Position numbers and translations under genes: made by a program. A stretch of DNA of 43,843 nt from Burkholderiales bacterium (GTDB taxonomy: Bacteria > Pseudomonadota > Gammaproteobacteria > Burkholderiales > Casimicrobiaceae). The DNA is taken from assembly GCA_031270015.1 (NCBI GenBank), contig JAISYH010000031.1, positions 1 through 43,843 of the forward strand, in the 5' to 3' direction. The notes under the pieces were generated by a model. That model saw only the letters and a list, made by a program, of their open reading frames with translations. It was not told where the DNA came from and did not search any database. Below are positions 10,076-18,259 of the stretch, piece after piece (the first letter of the stretch is position 1; every line of letters begins with the position of its first letter).

Positions 10076-11473
10076 ATGATCATGCCTTTATTGCCCATTT
10101 TATTAACGATGGCGGGCTTGCTGGTCGCCTCCATTCCGCTAGCGGCGCAGGACTTTCCGCCCGATGACTATCACGGATCGTCCGCCGCCGTTTTCCCGAC
10201 GGCAGAACCGCCGCGCGCGCTTTCCGCGACCGCCGAGCAAATTTTCAGCAGGGCGCAACCGAGATTGTTGCAAATCCGTACTTTGCTCAAGACGGCGCAG
10301 AAGCAATCGTCCATCGGTTCGGGCTTTCTGGTCAACGCGGATGGACTGGCGATCACTAATTACCATGTCGTTTCGCAGTACGCTTTGGAACCCAACACTT
10401 ATCAACTTGAGTATGTCGCCGCCGACGGCTCGAAAGGAAAATTGTTTCTCTACGCCATCGATGTCATCAATGATCTCGCTGTCGTCCGTCCCGATGTTCC
10501 CGAGGGAACGCGCTTTCAGTTTTTTGAATTCAATCCGGCGGCGGTAAAGGGAATTCTACCAAAGGGTGAACGACTTTTTGCGATGGGAAACCCGCTCGAT
10601 CTCGGTTTCACTATTGTCGAAGGTATTTATAACGGACTGGTCGAAAAAAGTTATCAAACGCGCGTGCATTTTACCGGTGCGCTCAATCCGGGCATGAGCG
10701 GCGGACCGACGGTTACTTCCGACAATCGGATCGCTGGCGTCAATGTCGCCAAGATGATACGCGGTGATCTGGTCAGCTTTCTTGTGCCCGCGGATGCTGC
10801 TTACGCGCTGCTCGGCAAAGTGCAAAACAGTGACGAAATGGACGCCGCCAATGTTCGCAAAGAAATATCGGAACAGCTTGCCGCTTGGCAAAATGAGTTT
10901 TTCGCTAAACTGAAAGAACAAGGTTTCCGTAAAGCGGTGTTTGGTCCTTACACTGCGGCGGAAAGCAACGCCGATTGGTTTAATTGCTGGGCGACCACCA
11001 ACAGCGACGAACGTCCAAAACCACGCGCGCTGATCAATCGCTCGTCGTGCGATACCGGCATGCATCTTTTTCTCGCCAACGATATGTCCGCCGGTAACAC
11101 GCAACTGTCTCATACTTATTTGAAAGCGCAAGACCTCAACGCGATGCAGTTCAGTGAAGTGCTGACGCGCCACGCGCAACTGTATCTGCCGTGGCGCGCG
11201 CAAAACCGCTATACCCCTTTCCGCTGCTACGAAAATTTTCTCGCGTCAAATGTGGAAACGCCGCATCGTCCGGTATTGCGCGTCACTTGGTGCGCGCGCG
11301 CGTACCGCGACATTCCCGAAATTTATGATGTTTCCGTCTTGGCGGTGACGCAAGATAATAATAAGGAAGCATTGGTGTCGAACCTTTCGCTTCATGGTGT
11401 CGGCTTCGATAACGCGTTGATGTTTACCGGCGAATTTCTCTCGACGCTTGAGGTAAATCATGATCTGGATTGA
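10076..11473 (+). CDS. Exported trypsin-like serine protease
   Basis: A 465-residue protein with a signal peptide (hydrophobic 3-20, likely cut after PLAAQ). A chymotrypsin-fold protease domain of the HtrA/trypsin_2 type spans about 55-245. Its triad is visible: His97 in TNYHVV, Asp133 in INDLAVV and Ser208 in NPGMSGGP, with the family glycine GSGFLV before the histidine. No PDZ domain follows, unlike DegP/DegS. The last 220 residues (about 245-465, several cysteines, WRAQNRY) match nothing I recognise. First gene of a six-gene plus-strand cluster; its last 14 bases overlap the FHA gene. It is divergent from clpB across 150 bases. A role in processing envelope proteins is inferred. Confidence 0.82.
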   Translation: MIMPLLPILLTMAGLLVASIPLAAQDFPPDDYHGSSAAVFPTAEPPRALSATAEQIFSRAQPRLLQIRTLLKTAQKQSSIGSGFLVNADGLAITNYHVVSQYALEPNTYQLEYVAADGSKGKLFLYAIDVINDLAVVRPDVPEGTRFQFFEFNPAAVKGILPKGERLFAMGNPLDLGFTIVEGIYNGLVEKSYQTRVHFTGALNPGMSGGPTVTSDNRIAGVNVAKMIRGDLVSFLVPADAAYALLGKVQNSDEMDAANVRKEISEQLAAWQNEFFAKLKEQGFRKAVFGPYTAAESNADWFNCWATTNSDERPKPRALINRSSCDTGMHLFLANDMSAGNTQLSHTYLKAQDLNAMQFSEVLTRHAQLYLPWRAQNRYTPFRCYENFLASNVETPHRPVLRVTWCARAYRDIPEIYDVSVLAVTQDNNKEALVSNLSLHGVGFDNALMFTGEFLSTLEVNHDLD

Positions 11474-12470
11474 AATCCTTTCGCGCAATAAAGAATTGAT
11501 CAATCGCCATCGTTCGCTGGTCGACATCGTTTCCATTGGTCGCGGTTACGATAACAATATCGTTATCGACGACCCTTACGTCGCTCCCGGTCACTTGCGT
11601 ATTTACCGAAATAATGAAGGTGCAATCATCGCTAAAGATCTCGGCACGCGAAATGGGGTATTCGATGAAGCGGGAAAGAAACATGCCTCGATAGTATTGA
11701 CCGGCAATAAACTGATTCGCATCGGGCAAACATGGTTACGTATCCGCGACGCTGATTTTCCTGTCGCTACCGAACGTTTGCTGTCACCGCAAATACGATT
11801 GTGGCCTTGGCTGCTTTTGTTGCTTGTGCTTGTCCCCGCTTCTATTCTACTGCCGATCTGGCTCTTGAACAGCCACGAACACTCCATCGTGTTATACCTG
11901 GGTCCGCTGATCTCGATCGGATTGATGTTCGCCATTTGGATTGGGTTATGGTCATTGGTCTCACGGTTATTCAGCGGCGCGGCGCGTTTTTCATTACATG
12001 CCATCATCGCGCTTACCGGCTTTTTGATTTCCCAATCTATCCTTTTTCTGCAGAAATGGTTGACGTTCGCGTTTTCGAGCAGCTTGATCGCGCATTATAG
12101 TTTCCCGGTTCTTTGGCTGCTTTTCGCGCTTGTCTGTTACGCGCATTTGCGCGCGATCAGCGCGAAAAACGTTAAACTCAAAGCCGCGATCGTTCTTTCG
12201 CTGGCGATTTGCGCCTGTTTGACACAATGGCTGATGAAACAAGACAATCCATTCATGCAAGAAGATTCTGCGGGAGGATACCCTTATTTGTCGCAAATGT
12301 TCCCGTCTTCGTGGCGTGTGGTTGCGCCCAAATCCGAAACCGATTTCGTATCCGAAACCAAGAAACTCAAAGGCGAACTTGATGCGCTCCGCGAGAAAGA
12401 ACCGCGCAAAAGCATGTTCGACGATTTCTTCGGCGATTTCTCGGACATCGACACCTATAGCGATCCATAA
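11460..12470 (+). CDS. FHA-domain polytopic membrane protein
   Basis: 336 residues. An N-terminal forkhead-associated domain at about 5-97 carries IGRGYDNNIVIDD (27-39), GHLRIY and DLGTRNGVF (60-68). Such domains bind phosphothreonine peptides. The usual serine of the S-R-x-H motif is replaced: VAPGHLRI is read where VSRxHxxI is typical, so the phosphate-contacting set is incomplete, though Arg29, His45 and Asn65 remain. From about 114 to 250 come five or so transmembrane segments, then a charged tail ending in an acidic FDDFFGDFSDID stretch. The start ATG lies inside the end of the protease gene, implying coupled translation. The domain presumably faces the cytosol. No kinase or phosphatase lies nearby. 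Confidence 0.85.
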   Translation: MIWIEILSRNKELINRHRSLVDIVSIGRGYDNNIVIDDPYVAPGHLRIYRNNEGAIIAKDLGTRNGVFDEAGKKHASIVLTGNKLIRIGQTWLRIRDADFPVATERLLSPQIRLWPWLLLLLVLVPASILLPIWLLNSHEHSIVLYLGPLISIGLMFAIWIGLWSLVSRLFSGAARFSLHAIIALTGFLISQSILFLQKWLTFAFSSSLIAHYSFPVLWLLFALVCYAHLRAISAKNVKLKAAIVLSLAICACLTQWLMKQDNPFMQEDSAGGYPYLSQMFPSSWRVVAPKSETDFVSETKKLKGELDALREKEPRKSMFDDFFGDFSDIDTYSDP

Positions 12471-12479
12471 GGCAAGTCC

Positions 12480-13979
12480 GTGTTCGACGTAAACCGTTTC
12501 TCGTCTCAACCTATTATCGTTTTTGTCATTGCGATTATTCTTTCCGCTTGTTCGCCGCAGAACGGAGATTCTCGCACGACGATCGGCGATTCGGCGAAGC
12601 GTCCGCTATTCTCGGCTTGCCGCTTGCCATCGCTGTCGATGGCGGTCGAATGCGCTAATATCACCGTTCCATTGAAACGCGATTATCCGCAAAGTCAAGA
12701 GACGATTTCGTTGCGTATCGTCCGTTTGCCCGCCAATACATTGCGTCCTGATCCCGATCCGCTGATCTTTCTCGCCGGCGGTCCCGGGCAAGCGGCGTCG
12801 GCATTGGCTCCGTTTGCTTCGGCGCTGGTTGAAATTCGCCGCACACGCGACATCTTCCTGATCGACCAACGCGGCACAGGTGAATCGTCACCATTGTCGT
12901 GCGCGGCGTTGCGTGACGATCCTGACGCAACGTTGGCGCAATCGCTTGATCAAGAAATGGTCACCCGCGTGCATCGTTGCCTTGATGAGCTACGAGCGAA
13001 GAATATCAATCCGCTCGATTACGGCACGCTTGCTTTCGTGGAGGATATTGAGGACGTACGCCGAATGTTGTCACTGAAAACTATCAATATGTGGGCAGGT
13101 AGTTACGGTACGCGCGTTGCCTTAGAGTATCTGCGTCGTTATCCCGAAAACGTGCGCACGTTAACGCTGGATGGTGTTGTCAGTCCGTCACGCTCGATCA
13201 TCGCCGGCGGTTGGCAAACCCGCGAAGAACGGCTGAATGACGTTATCCGCGCATGCGCGCTTTCCGAATCGTGCGGGAAATTACAACTCGAAAAAATTCT
13301 ACAAACGTTGATCACGAAATTCCCGCCATCGGGTAAAAGGACGACCATCACCAATCCTCGTACCGGCACATCGGAAACCGTACTGATCAACTTCGATACT
13401 ATTATCGCATCGTTGCAATTTTTGCTCTACACGCCGGAAAACGCGGCGCTCATTCCTTATCTTATCGAACAAATCGCCGCCGATCGTTTCGAGCCGTTGG
13501 CGGCGGCGACGCAATCATTTTCGAGACAAATAGAAGGACAATTAAGCCCCGCGTTGCATTTCTCGGTTCTCTGCGCCGAAGACACGCAAATGGCGTCGCA
13601 ACATTCTAATTTGTCGTTGACCCGTTCGCTGTATCGGCAATCGCTCGAAGCCTGCGCGCCTTGGCCTATCGCGGATAATTTCTCGTCAAGAATACCTGTG
13701 ATCAACAACAACACCCCGGTATTATTGCTTTCTGGAACGCTCGACCCAGTGACGCCGCCCGCCTATGCCGAAGAAGTAGCGAAAACGCTCGCAAAACACC
13801 GCGCCGTCGTCGCAAAGAATCACGGACATATTATTTCTACTCAATCGTGCGCGCCATCGTTGCTCGCCGCGTTCATCAAAACGGCGGATACAAAAGACCT
13901 TCCAGAAGATTGTGTCAACCTTCTGGGAAAAAGCGCGCCTTCTTTTTTATGGTCTAATGCATTGTTTCCTGAACCATGA
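12480..13979 (+). CDS. Lipoprotein alpha/beta hydrolase, TAP/proline iminopeptidase type
   Basis: 499 residues starting at GTG 12480, nine bases after the FHA stop. A lipoprotein signal is present with lipobox LSAC and Cys24 as the lipidated residue. The hydrolase shows the oxyanion motif GGPGQAAS (100-107), DQRGTGESSP (129-138), nucleophile elbow GSYGT with Ser208, acid Asp422 in SGTLDPVTPP, and the catalytic histidine at 448 or 450 in NHGH. This layout is that of tripeptidyl aminopeptidase/prolyl aminopeptidase relatives, which cut amino acids or short peptides off N-termini. Asn26-Gly follows the lipid site closely, with no Asp at +2, so outer-membrane sorting is plausible. It overlaps the ABC gene by four bases (ATGA). 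Confidence 0.85.
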   Translation: MFDVNRFSSQPIIVFVIAIILSACSPQNGDSRTTIGDSAKRPLFSACRLPSLSMAVECANITVPLKRDYPQSQETISLRIVRLPANTLRPDPDPLIFLAGGPGQAASALAPFASALVEIRRTRDIFLIDQRGTGESSPLSCAALRDDPDATLAQSLDQEMVTRVHRCLDELRAKNINPLDYGTLAFVEDIEDVRRMLSLKTINMWAGSYGTRVALEYLRRYPENVRTLTLDGVVSPSRSIIAGGWQTREERLNDVIRACALSESCGKLQLEKILQTLITKFPPSGKRTTITNPRTGTSETVLINFDTIIASLQFLLYTPENAALIPYLIEQIAADRFEPLAAATQSFSRQIEGQLSPALHFSVLCAEDTQMASQHSNLSLTRSLYRQSLEACAPWPIADNFSSRIPVINNNTPVLLLSGTLDPVTPPAYAEEVAKTLAKHRAVVAKNHGHIISTQSCAPSLLAAFIKTADTKDLPEDCVNLLGKSAPSFLWSNALFPEP

Positions 13980-14725
13980 TTGAAATTACCGCATTAAGCA
14001 AATATTTTGGTAAACGTGACGAAATCGCCGCAGTAAACTCGGTGAGCTTTACCGCGCCGTCGGCGCAAATCACCGGACTATTGGGTCCCAACGGCGCGGG
14101 AAAAACGACTCTATTACGGATGTTGTCCACTTCGTTGCTTCCTGACGGTGGCGGCGCGCTTATCGCCGGATTCGATATTGCGCGCGAGCGAGCGCAAGTC
14201 CGTAAAAAAATCGGCGTTCTGTCGGATATGCGTGGCTTATATCCGCGTTTGACCGCCTTGGAAAATATTACTTACTTCGGTACGCTTTACGGTCTTGCGC
14301 CTCAAGAATTATCCGAACGCGCCGCATTCTTGCTAGAAACACTGGAAATGACCCGACTCGCTCACCGAAAAACTGAAGGTTTTTCGCAAGGCGAGCGAAT
14401 GAAGGTCGCCATCGCGCGCGCGTTGATTCATGATCCGCCAGTCATCATGCTCGACGAACCGACCAATGGTCTTGATGTAATGAGTGTGCGCGCATTACGC
14501 GCTTTTTTGCGCGCGTTGCGTGACCAAGGCAAATGCTTGATCTTTTCATCGCATGTCATGTCGGAAGTCGCTACGCTGTGCGACTCTATCTTGATCATGA
14601 ACCGCGGTCGCTTGATCGCGCAAGGGCTAAGTGATGATTTTCGTAAATCGACCGGCGAAGATTCTCTCGAAGACGCTTTCTTTGCTATTCTGGAAAACGA
14701 TGAACGCGCGCGGAGCGCGACATGA
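13976..14725 (+). CDS. ABC transporter ATPase, NatA-like
   Basis: A 249-residue nucleotide-binding subunit. Walker A is GPNGAGKT (37-44), the signature loop FSQGERMKVAIARAL (136-150), Walker B VIMLDEP (156-162) and the switch histidine sits in FSSHVMSE. Overall it resembles NatA of Bacillus sodium exporters and related ABC-2 exporters. It pairs with the permease that overlaps it by four bases. The substrate cannot be read; NatAB relatives export ions, drugs or peptides. Its place behind an exported protease and a peptidase-like lipoprotein suggests a peptide or envelope-stress connection, which is inference. Confidence 0.9.
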   Translation: MIEITALSKYFGKRDEIAAVNSVSFTAPSAQITGLLGPNGAGKTTLLRMLSTSLLPDGGGALIAGFDIARERAQVRKKIGVLSDMRGLYPRLTALENITYFGTLYGLAPQELSERAAFLLETLEMTRLAHRKTEGFSQGERMKVAIARALIHDPPVIMLDEPTNGLDVMSVRALRAFLRALRDQGKCLIFSSHVMSEVATLCDSILIMNRGRLIAQGLSDDFRKSTGEDSLEDAFFAILENDERARSAT

Positions 14726-15909
14726 ATATGCAATTCTCTTTTTCTTTATATCGCACTACCCGTATAGCCAGAAAAGAAGGATTGGACGCCTTCCGCGACC
14801 GACGTACATTATTGATGATCATCTTGCCAGCGCTATTCGCTGGACCATTATTTCTATTGTTGATATTCAACTTGATCGCATCGCACGGCGCGAAAGCGCA
14901 ATCTCCACGTCTTGCCGTCGGTGGAGGCGAATACGCTCCCGCGTTGATCGCTTTTTTGGAACAGCAACAAGTACGTGTCGAATCGTTACCCGACGATTAC
15001 GAAATTCGAATCCGGCGCGGTGAATTCGATATCGCGATGATCGTGCCGCCGAGTTTTCCTGGCGATGTTATTGCCGGACGCTCGGCAAAAGTCCAATTGG
15101 TTTATGATCGTTCCCGTGATCGCGCGCAAATCACCATCGGACAAGTCGAGCAATTACTACGTGTTTACGGACAGCAATGGGGAAAAACGCGCCTAATATT
15201 GCGCGGCGTCGCTCCTGATGTTGCCGCTCCTTTGTCGATCGACGCGGTAAATTTGGCAACACCGCAACAATCGGGCGCGTTGTTGTTGTCGCTGATTTCT
15301 TTTTATGCGCTATTCGCCACATTAACCGGCGGTATGGCATTGGCGCTCGATACCAGCGCCGGAGAACGCGAGCGGCAGTCTCTGCAACCATTATTGATCA
15401 CACCGGCGCAACCGCTCGAAATCGTCGGCGGGAAATGGCTCGCGGCGAGCACCGTCAATATTATTGTCGCGCTGCTTACGTTGATCGGCTTTTATCTTAC
15501 GCTACGTTTTGCGCCACTGCCGGCGGTTGGCATTCCCTTCTTATTCGGATTGAACGAGCTTCTGCGTTTTTGCGTGATTCTATTGCCGTTAGCGTTTTTA
15601 TTGCCCGCGCTGCATTTTTATGTCGGTATTCGTAGCCGTTCCGTGCGTGAAGCGCAAGCCAGCACATCCATTCTATTATTACTTTTCTCTTTATTACCTA
15701 TCACGCAAATGTTCTTGCAACAGCGCGAGCCCGATTGGATCGTCGCCATCCCGATTGCTGGACATTACACCATGTTATCGCGCGCATTGCGCGGCGACAT
15801 ACTCGTGTCTTGGGATATCGTTCTGACGTACACCGTGCCATTTGTTCTGCTATTATTTATTTTATTTGCCTGCGCGCGACGCATCGATCAGGAAACCCGC
15901 CGACCATGA
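14722..15909 (+). CDS. ABC-2 type permease, NatB-like
   Basis: 395 residues forming the membrane subunit for the preceding ATPase. One transmembrane segment near 30-50 is followed by a large exported loop (about 55-185). Five or so more segments follow between about 190 and 390, the NatB/ABC-2 layout. The stretch DTSAGERERQSLQPLLITP is typical of this family and lies where the coupling region contacts the ATPase. Its ATG sits in the ATGA overlap with the ATPase gene, and its own stop overlaps the pilin start in the same way, so the three genes are translationally linked. Confidence 0.88.
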   Translation: MNMQFSFSLYRTTRIARKEGLDAFRDRRTLLMIILPALFAGPLFLLLIFNLIASHGAKAQSPRLAVGGGEYAPALIAFLEQQQVRVESLPDDYEIRIRRGEFDIAMIVPPSFPGDVIAGRSAKVQLVYDRSRDRAQITIGQVEQLLRVYGQQWGKTRLILRGVAPDVAAPLSIDAVNLATPQQSGALLLSLISFYALFATLTGGMALALDTSAGERERQSLQPLLITPAQPLEIVGGKWLAASTVNIIVALLTLIGFYLTLRFAPLPAVGIPFLFGLNELLRFCVILLPLAFLLPALHFYVGIRSRSVREAQASTSILLLLFSLLPITQMFLQQREPDWIVAIPIAGHYTMLSRALRGDILVSWDIVLTYTVPFVLLLFILFACARRIDQETRRP

Positions 15910-16415
15910 TAACCTATAGCGCAAAAAAATATATGGGATTTACTTTGATCGAGATACTGGTCGCGCTTGCCATCCTTGCCATTTTATTGCTGATGGCAAT
16001 ACCCAGCGCCAGCGACTCGGTCGTACGCAAACAAATCGAAGAAGCGTTACCGCTCGCCAACGTCGCCAAAACGCCGATCAACGGACTTTGGGCTACCGCG
16101 CAAGAACTCGCGCCGGACAACGCCGCCGTCGGATTGCCCGTACCCGAAAAAATCGTCAACGACAGAATTCAATCCGTCTCTATCGAAAACGGCGCGATTC
16201 ATATTACTTTCGGCTATCGCGCACATAGCGCCATCAAGGATAAAACACTGAGCTTGCGTCCAGCAATCGTCGAGGACGCGAAAATCGTCCCGATTACTTG
16301 GGTTTGCGGCAACACCAAAGCGCCCGATCCAATGACGATCAAAGGAAATAATAAAACTGATATTCCTCCTCGTTATTTACCGTTCGCTTGCCGCGCTCCG
16401 GCTGACAACAAATAA
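15906..16415 (+). CDS. Type IV pilin-like protein (prepilin)
   Basis: 169 residues. I chose the ATG at 15906 in the ATGA overlap with the permease stop because it places a short basic leader (MITYSAKKYMG) before a perfect prepilin peptidase site: Gly11, then Phe at +1 and Glu at +5 (FTLIEILVALAIL), followed by the hydrophobic helix. A longer upstream reading inside the permease gene is not credible. The C-terminal part has two cysteines (WVCGN and FACRA) able to close the D-region loop of PilA-type pilins. It is an orphan: no pilus assembly genes are in this window. It could be a minor pilin or competence pseudopilin. It ends five bases from the exonuclease gene, which converges on it. Confidence 0.85.
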   Translation: MITYSAKKYMGFTLIEILVALAILAILLLMAIPSASDSVVRKQIEEALPLANVAKTPINGLWATAQELAPDNAAVGLPVPEKIVNDRIQSVSIENGAIHITFGYRAHSAIKDKTLSLRPAIVEDAKIVPITWVCGNTKAPDPMTIKGNNKTDIPPRYLPFACRAPADNK

Positions 16416-16420
16416 TATCT

Positions 16421-17209
16421 TTATCTGGAGGCGATTTCATCCCATTCGCTCAGGAATGCTCGCCAGTGAGGCGTATCGGATATCTGCAATTTATTACGTA
16501 CTGTCTCGATTTCCCGACCGTACTCTCCCTCGGTATAAATACCGCGTAACAGTTGAAAACGCAAAAAAAGTAAATAGGTATTCAACGTGTCACATTCGCA
16601 ATAGCGGCGCACGTCTTCGATTTTTCCTTCAGCAATCGCCGTACCGACATCACCACCGTCCATCAGCAATTTTCCGGGAAAGCCACACAAACGTGCCATC
16701 GCGTCCAGACCCGCATTCGCCCGCGCCTGATATTGCGCAAGCACATCCATCAAGTCGATATGCCTCGTGTGATAGCGATTCAAATAATTGTTGTATTTGA
16801 AATCACGGTCTTCATCACCCCATTCCCAATAACGCGGCGCAGCAACACCGTGTAACATGGAGCGGTAATGTAATACTGGCAAATCAAAACCACCGCCGTT
16901 CCATGATACTAACTGTGGCGTGAACCGTTCTATACCCTCGAAGAAACGGCGAAGAAGTTCATTTTCGGTGTCGTGCGCCTCACCCAACGACCAGATTTGT
17001 ACGCCTTTATCATTACGTAATACGCAAGCTATCGCAACCACTTGTTGAAAGTACAAATGCGCAAAGTCACTGCCGGTTGCGGCGCGACGTTGTTGTTGAT
17101 ACCAATCCAATACATCAGTATCGTTCAACTCGTCAGACAAGCGATGCACACGGCGAATACCACAAACATCGGTAATCGTTTCGATATCAAATACCAGAAC
17201 AGGAATCAT
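16421..17209 (-). CDS. PolB-like 3'-5' exonuclease (DEDDy)
   Basis: A 262-residue stand-alone exonuclease of the predicted PolB-like 3'-5' exonuclease family. Metal ligands are visible: Asp8 and Glu10 in FDIET, the ExoII block SWNGGGFDLPVL with Asp109, and the ExoIII block Y-x3-D at Tyr203/Asp207 (YCECD). It has no polymerase domain. Proteins of this kind are thought to act in DNA proofreading or repair; the actual substrate is not known. It lies 24 bases behind hldD on the same strand, forming an alr-hldD-exonuclease transcript whose members have no obvious shared role. Confidence 0.85.
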   Translation of the reverse strand: MIPVLVFDIETITDVCGIRRVHRLSDELNDTDVLDWYQQQRRAATGSDFAHLYFQQVVAIACVLRNDKGVQIWSLGEAHDTENELLRRFFEGIERFTPQLVSWNGGGFDLPVLHYRSMLHGVAAPRYWEWGDEDRDFKYNNYLNRYHTRHIDLMDVLAQYQARANAGLDAMARLCGFPGKLLMDGGDVGTAIAEGKIEDVRRYCECDTLNTYLLFLRFQLLRGIYTEGEYGREIETVRNKLQISDTPHWRAFLSEWDEIASR

Positions 17210-17233
17210 AGCGTACGTTTCTCAATAGACGAT

Positions 17234-18232
17234 TCATTCTGATTGCCGCGCCAACTCTTTGATATAACGCCCGACACCTTCTTCCACAGTCAACATCGAG
17301 TCGGAATAACCGGCAGCGCGCAAATGAGTAATATCGGCTTGCGTAAAACTTTGGTATTTACCTACCAACTGTTCGGGAAAAGGAACATATTCGATTACGC
17401 CTTGTGTCACCCATTCTTGCAATGTTTGCGCGGGTTTGCCGTCCAGACGCGCCAAAGTATTAAGCGTCGCCAACGCCACCGCATTGAACGGTTCGGAACG
17501 TCCAGTACCCAAATTATAAATTCCCGAATAGTTCGGGTGATCCAAAAAATGAATATTAACTTTGACGACATCCTCTACCGAGACAAAATCGCGCCGTTGT
17601 TCGCCCGCGGCGTAACCGTCGCTGCCTTCAAATAACCTGATTTTCCCTTCACTGCGATATTGTCGATGAAAATGCCAAGCAACCGAAGCCATGCGCTCTT
17701 TGTGTTGTTCGCGCGGTCCATACACATTAAAATAACGCAAGCCGACGACTGGCGCGATACAATCGGGCAACACGCGCCGTACCAGTTGGTCGAACATAAA
17801 TTTTGAATAACCGTAAATATTAAGCGGCGCTTCGTTGCCACGCTCCTCAGTAAACGTTCTTCCTGTACCGTACACGGCGGCGCTCGACGCGTAGATCATC
17901 GGAACATCATTGTTCTGGCAATAGTCCAATAACATCGCCGAGTAACGGTAATTGTTGTGCATCATATAACGCCCGTCGGTTTCCATCGTATTCGAACAAG
18001 CGCCTTGATGCAAAATTGCGCAGATGTCGTCATCGAATTTTCCCGCCTCCAAGCTGGTCATGAATTCATCACGATCGAAAAAGTCAGCGATATCGCAATC
18101 GACAAGATTTTTGAATTTGTCCGCGCGTGACAAATGATCGACCGCGATAATGTCTTTTTCGCCGCGCGCGTTCAACGCTTTAATGATATTAGCTCCGATG
18201 AAACCTGCCGCACCCGTCACCACAGTAAACAC
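17234..18232 (-). CDS. hldD: ADP-L-glycero-D-manno-heptose 6-epimerase
   Basis: Converts ADP-D,D-heptose to ADP-L,D-heptose for the inner core of lipopolysaccharide; cytosolic and NADP-dependent. The 332 residues show the Rossmann motif GAAGFIG (7-13), the catalytic Ser116 and the Y-x3-K pair Tyr140/Lys144 in IYGYSK. The blocks [15 protein letters not shown] and [12 protein letters not shown] are typical of HldD (RfaD/GmhD). Translation starts with GTG at 18230-18232, supported by an AAGGAG ribosome site 8 nt upstream. It lies 27 bases after alr on the same strand. The other heptose genes are not in the window. Confidence 0.96.
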   Translation of the reverse strand: MFTVVTGAAGFIGANIIKALNARGEKDIIAVDHLSRADKFKNLVDCDIADFFDRDEFMTSLEAGKFDDDICAILHQGACSNTMETDGRYMMHNNYRYSAMLLDYCQNNDVPMIYASSAAVYGTGRTFTEERGNEAPLNIYGYSKFMFDQLVRRVLPDCIAPVVGLRYFNVYGPREQHKERMASVAWHFHRQYRSEGKIRLFEGSDGYAAGEQRRDFVSVEDVVKVNIHFLDHPNYSGIYNLGTGRSEPFNAVALATLNTLARLDGKPAQTLQEWVTQGVIEYVPFPEQLVGKYQSFTQADITHLRAAGYSDSMLTVEEGVGRYIKELARQSE

Positions 18233-18259
18233 AAGAACACTCCTTTTTAGCTTTTTCGA

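Noticed and set aside
15735-15905. Upstream start for the pilin gene
   Set aside because: It would bury the prepilin leader behind 57 residues of out-of-frame permease sequence; the coupled ATG at 15906 fits all prepilin rules.
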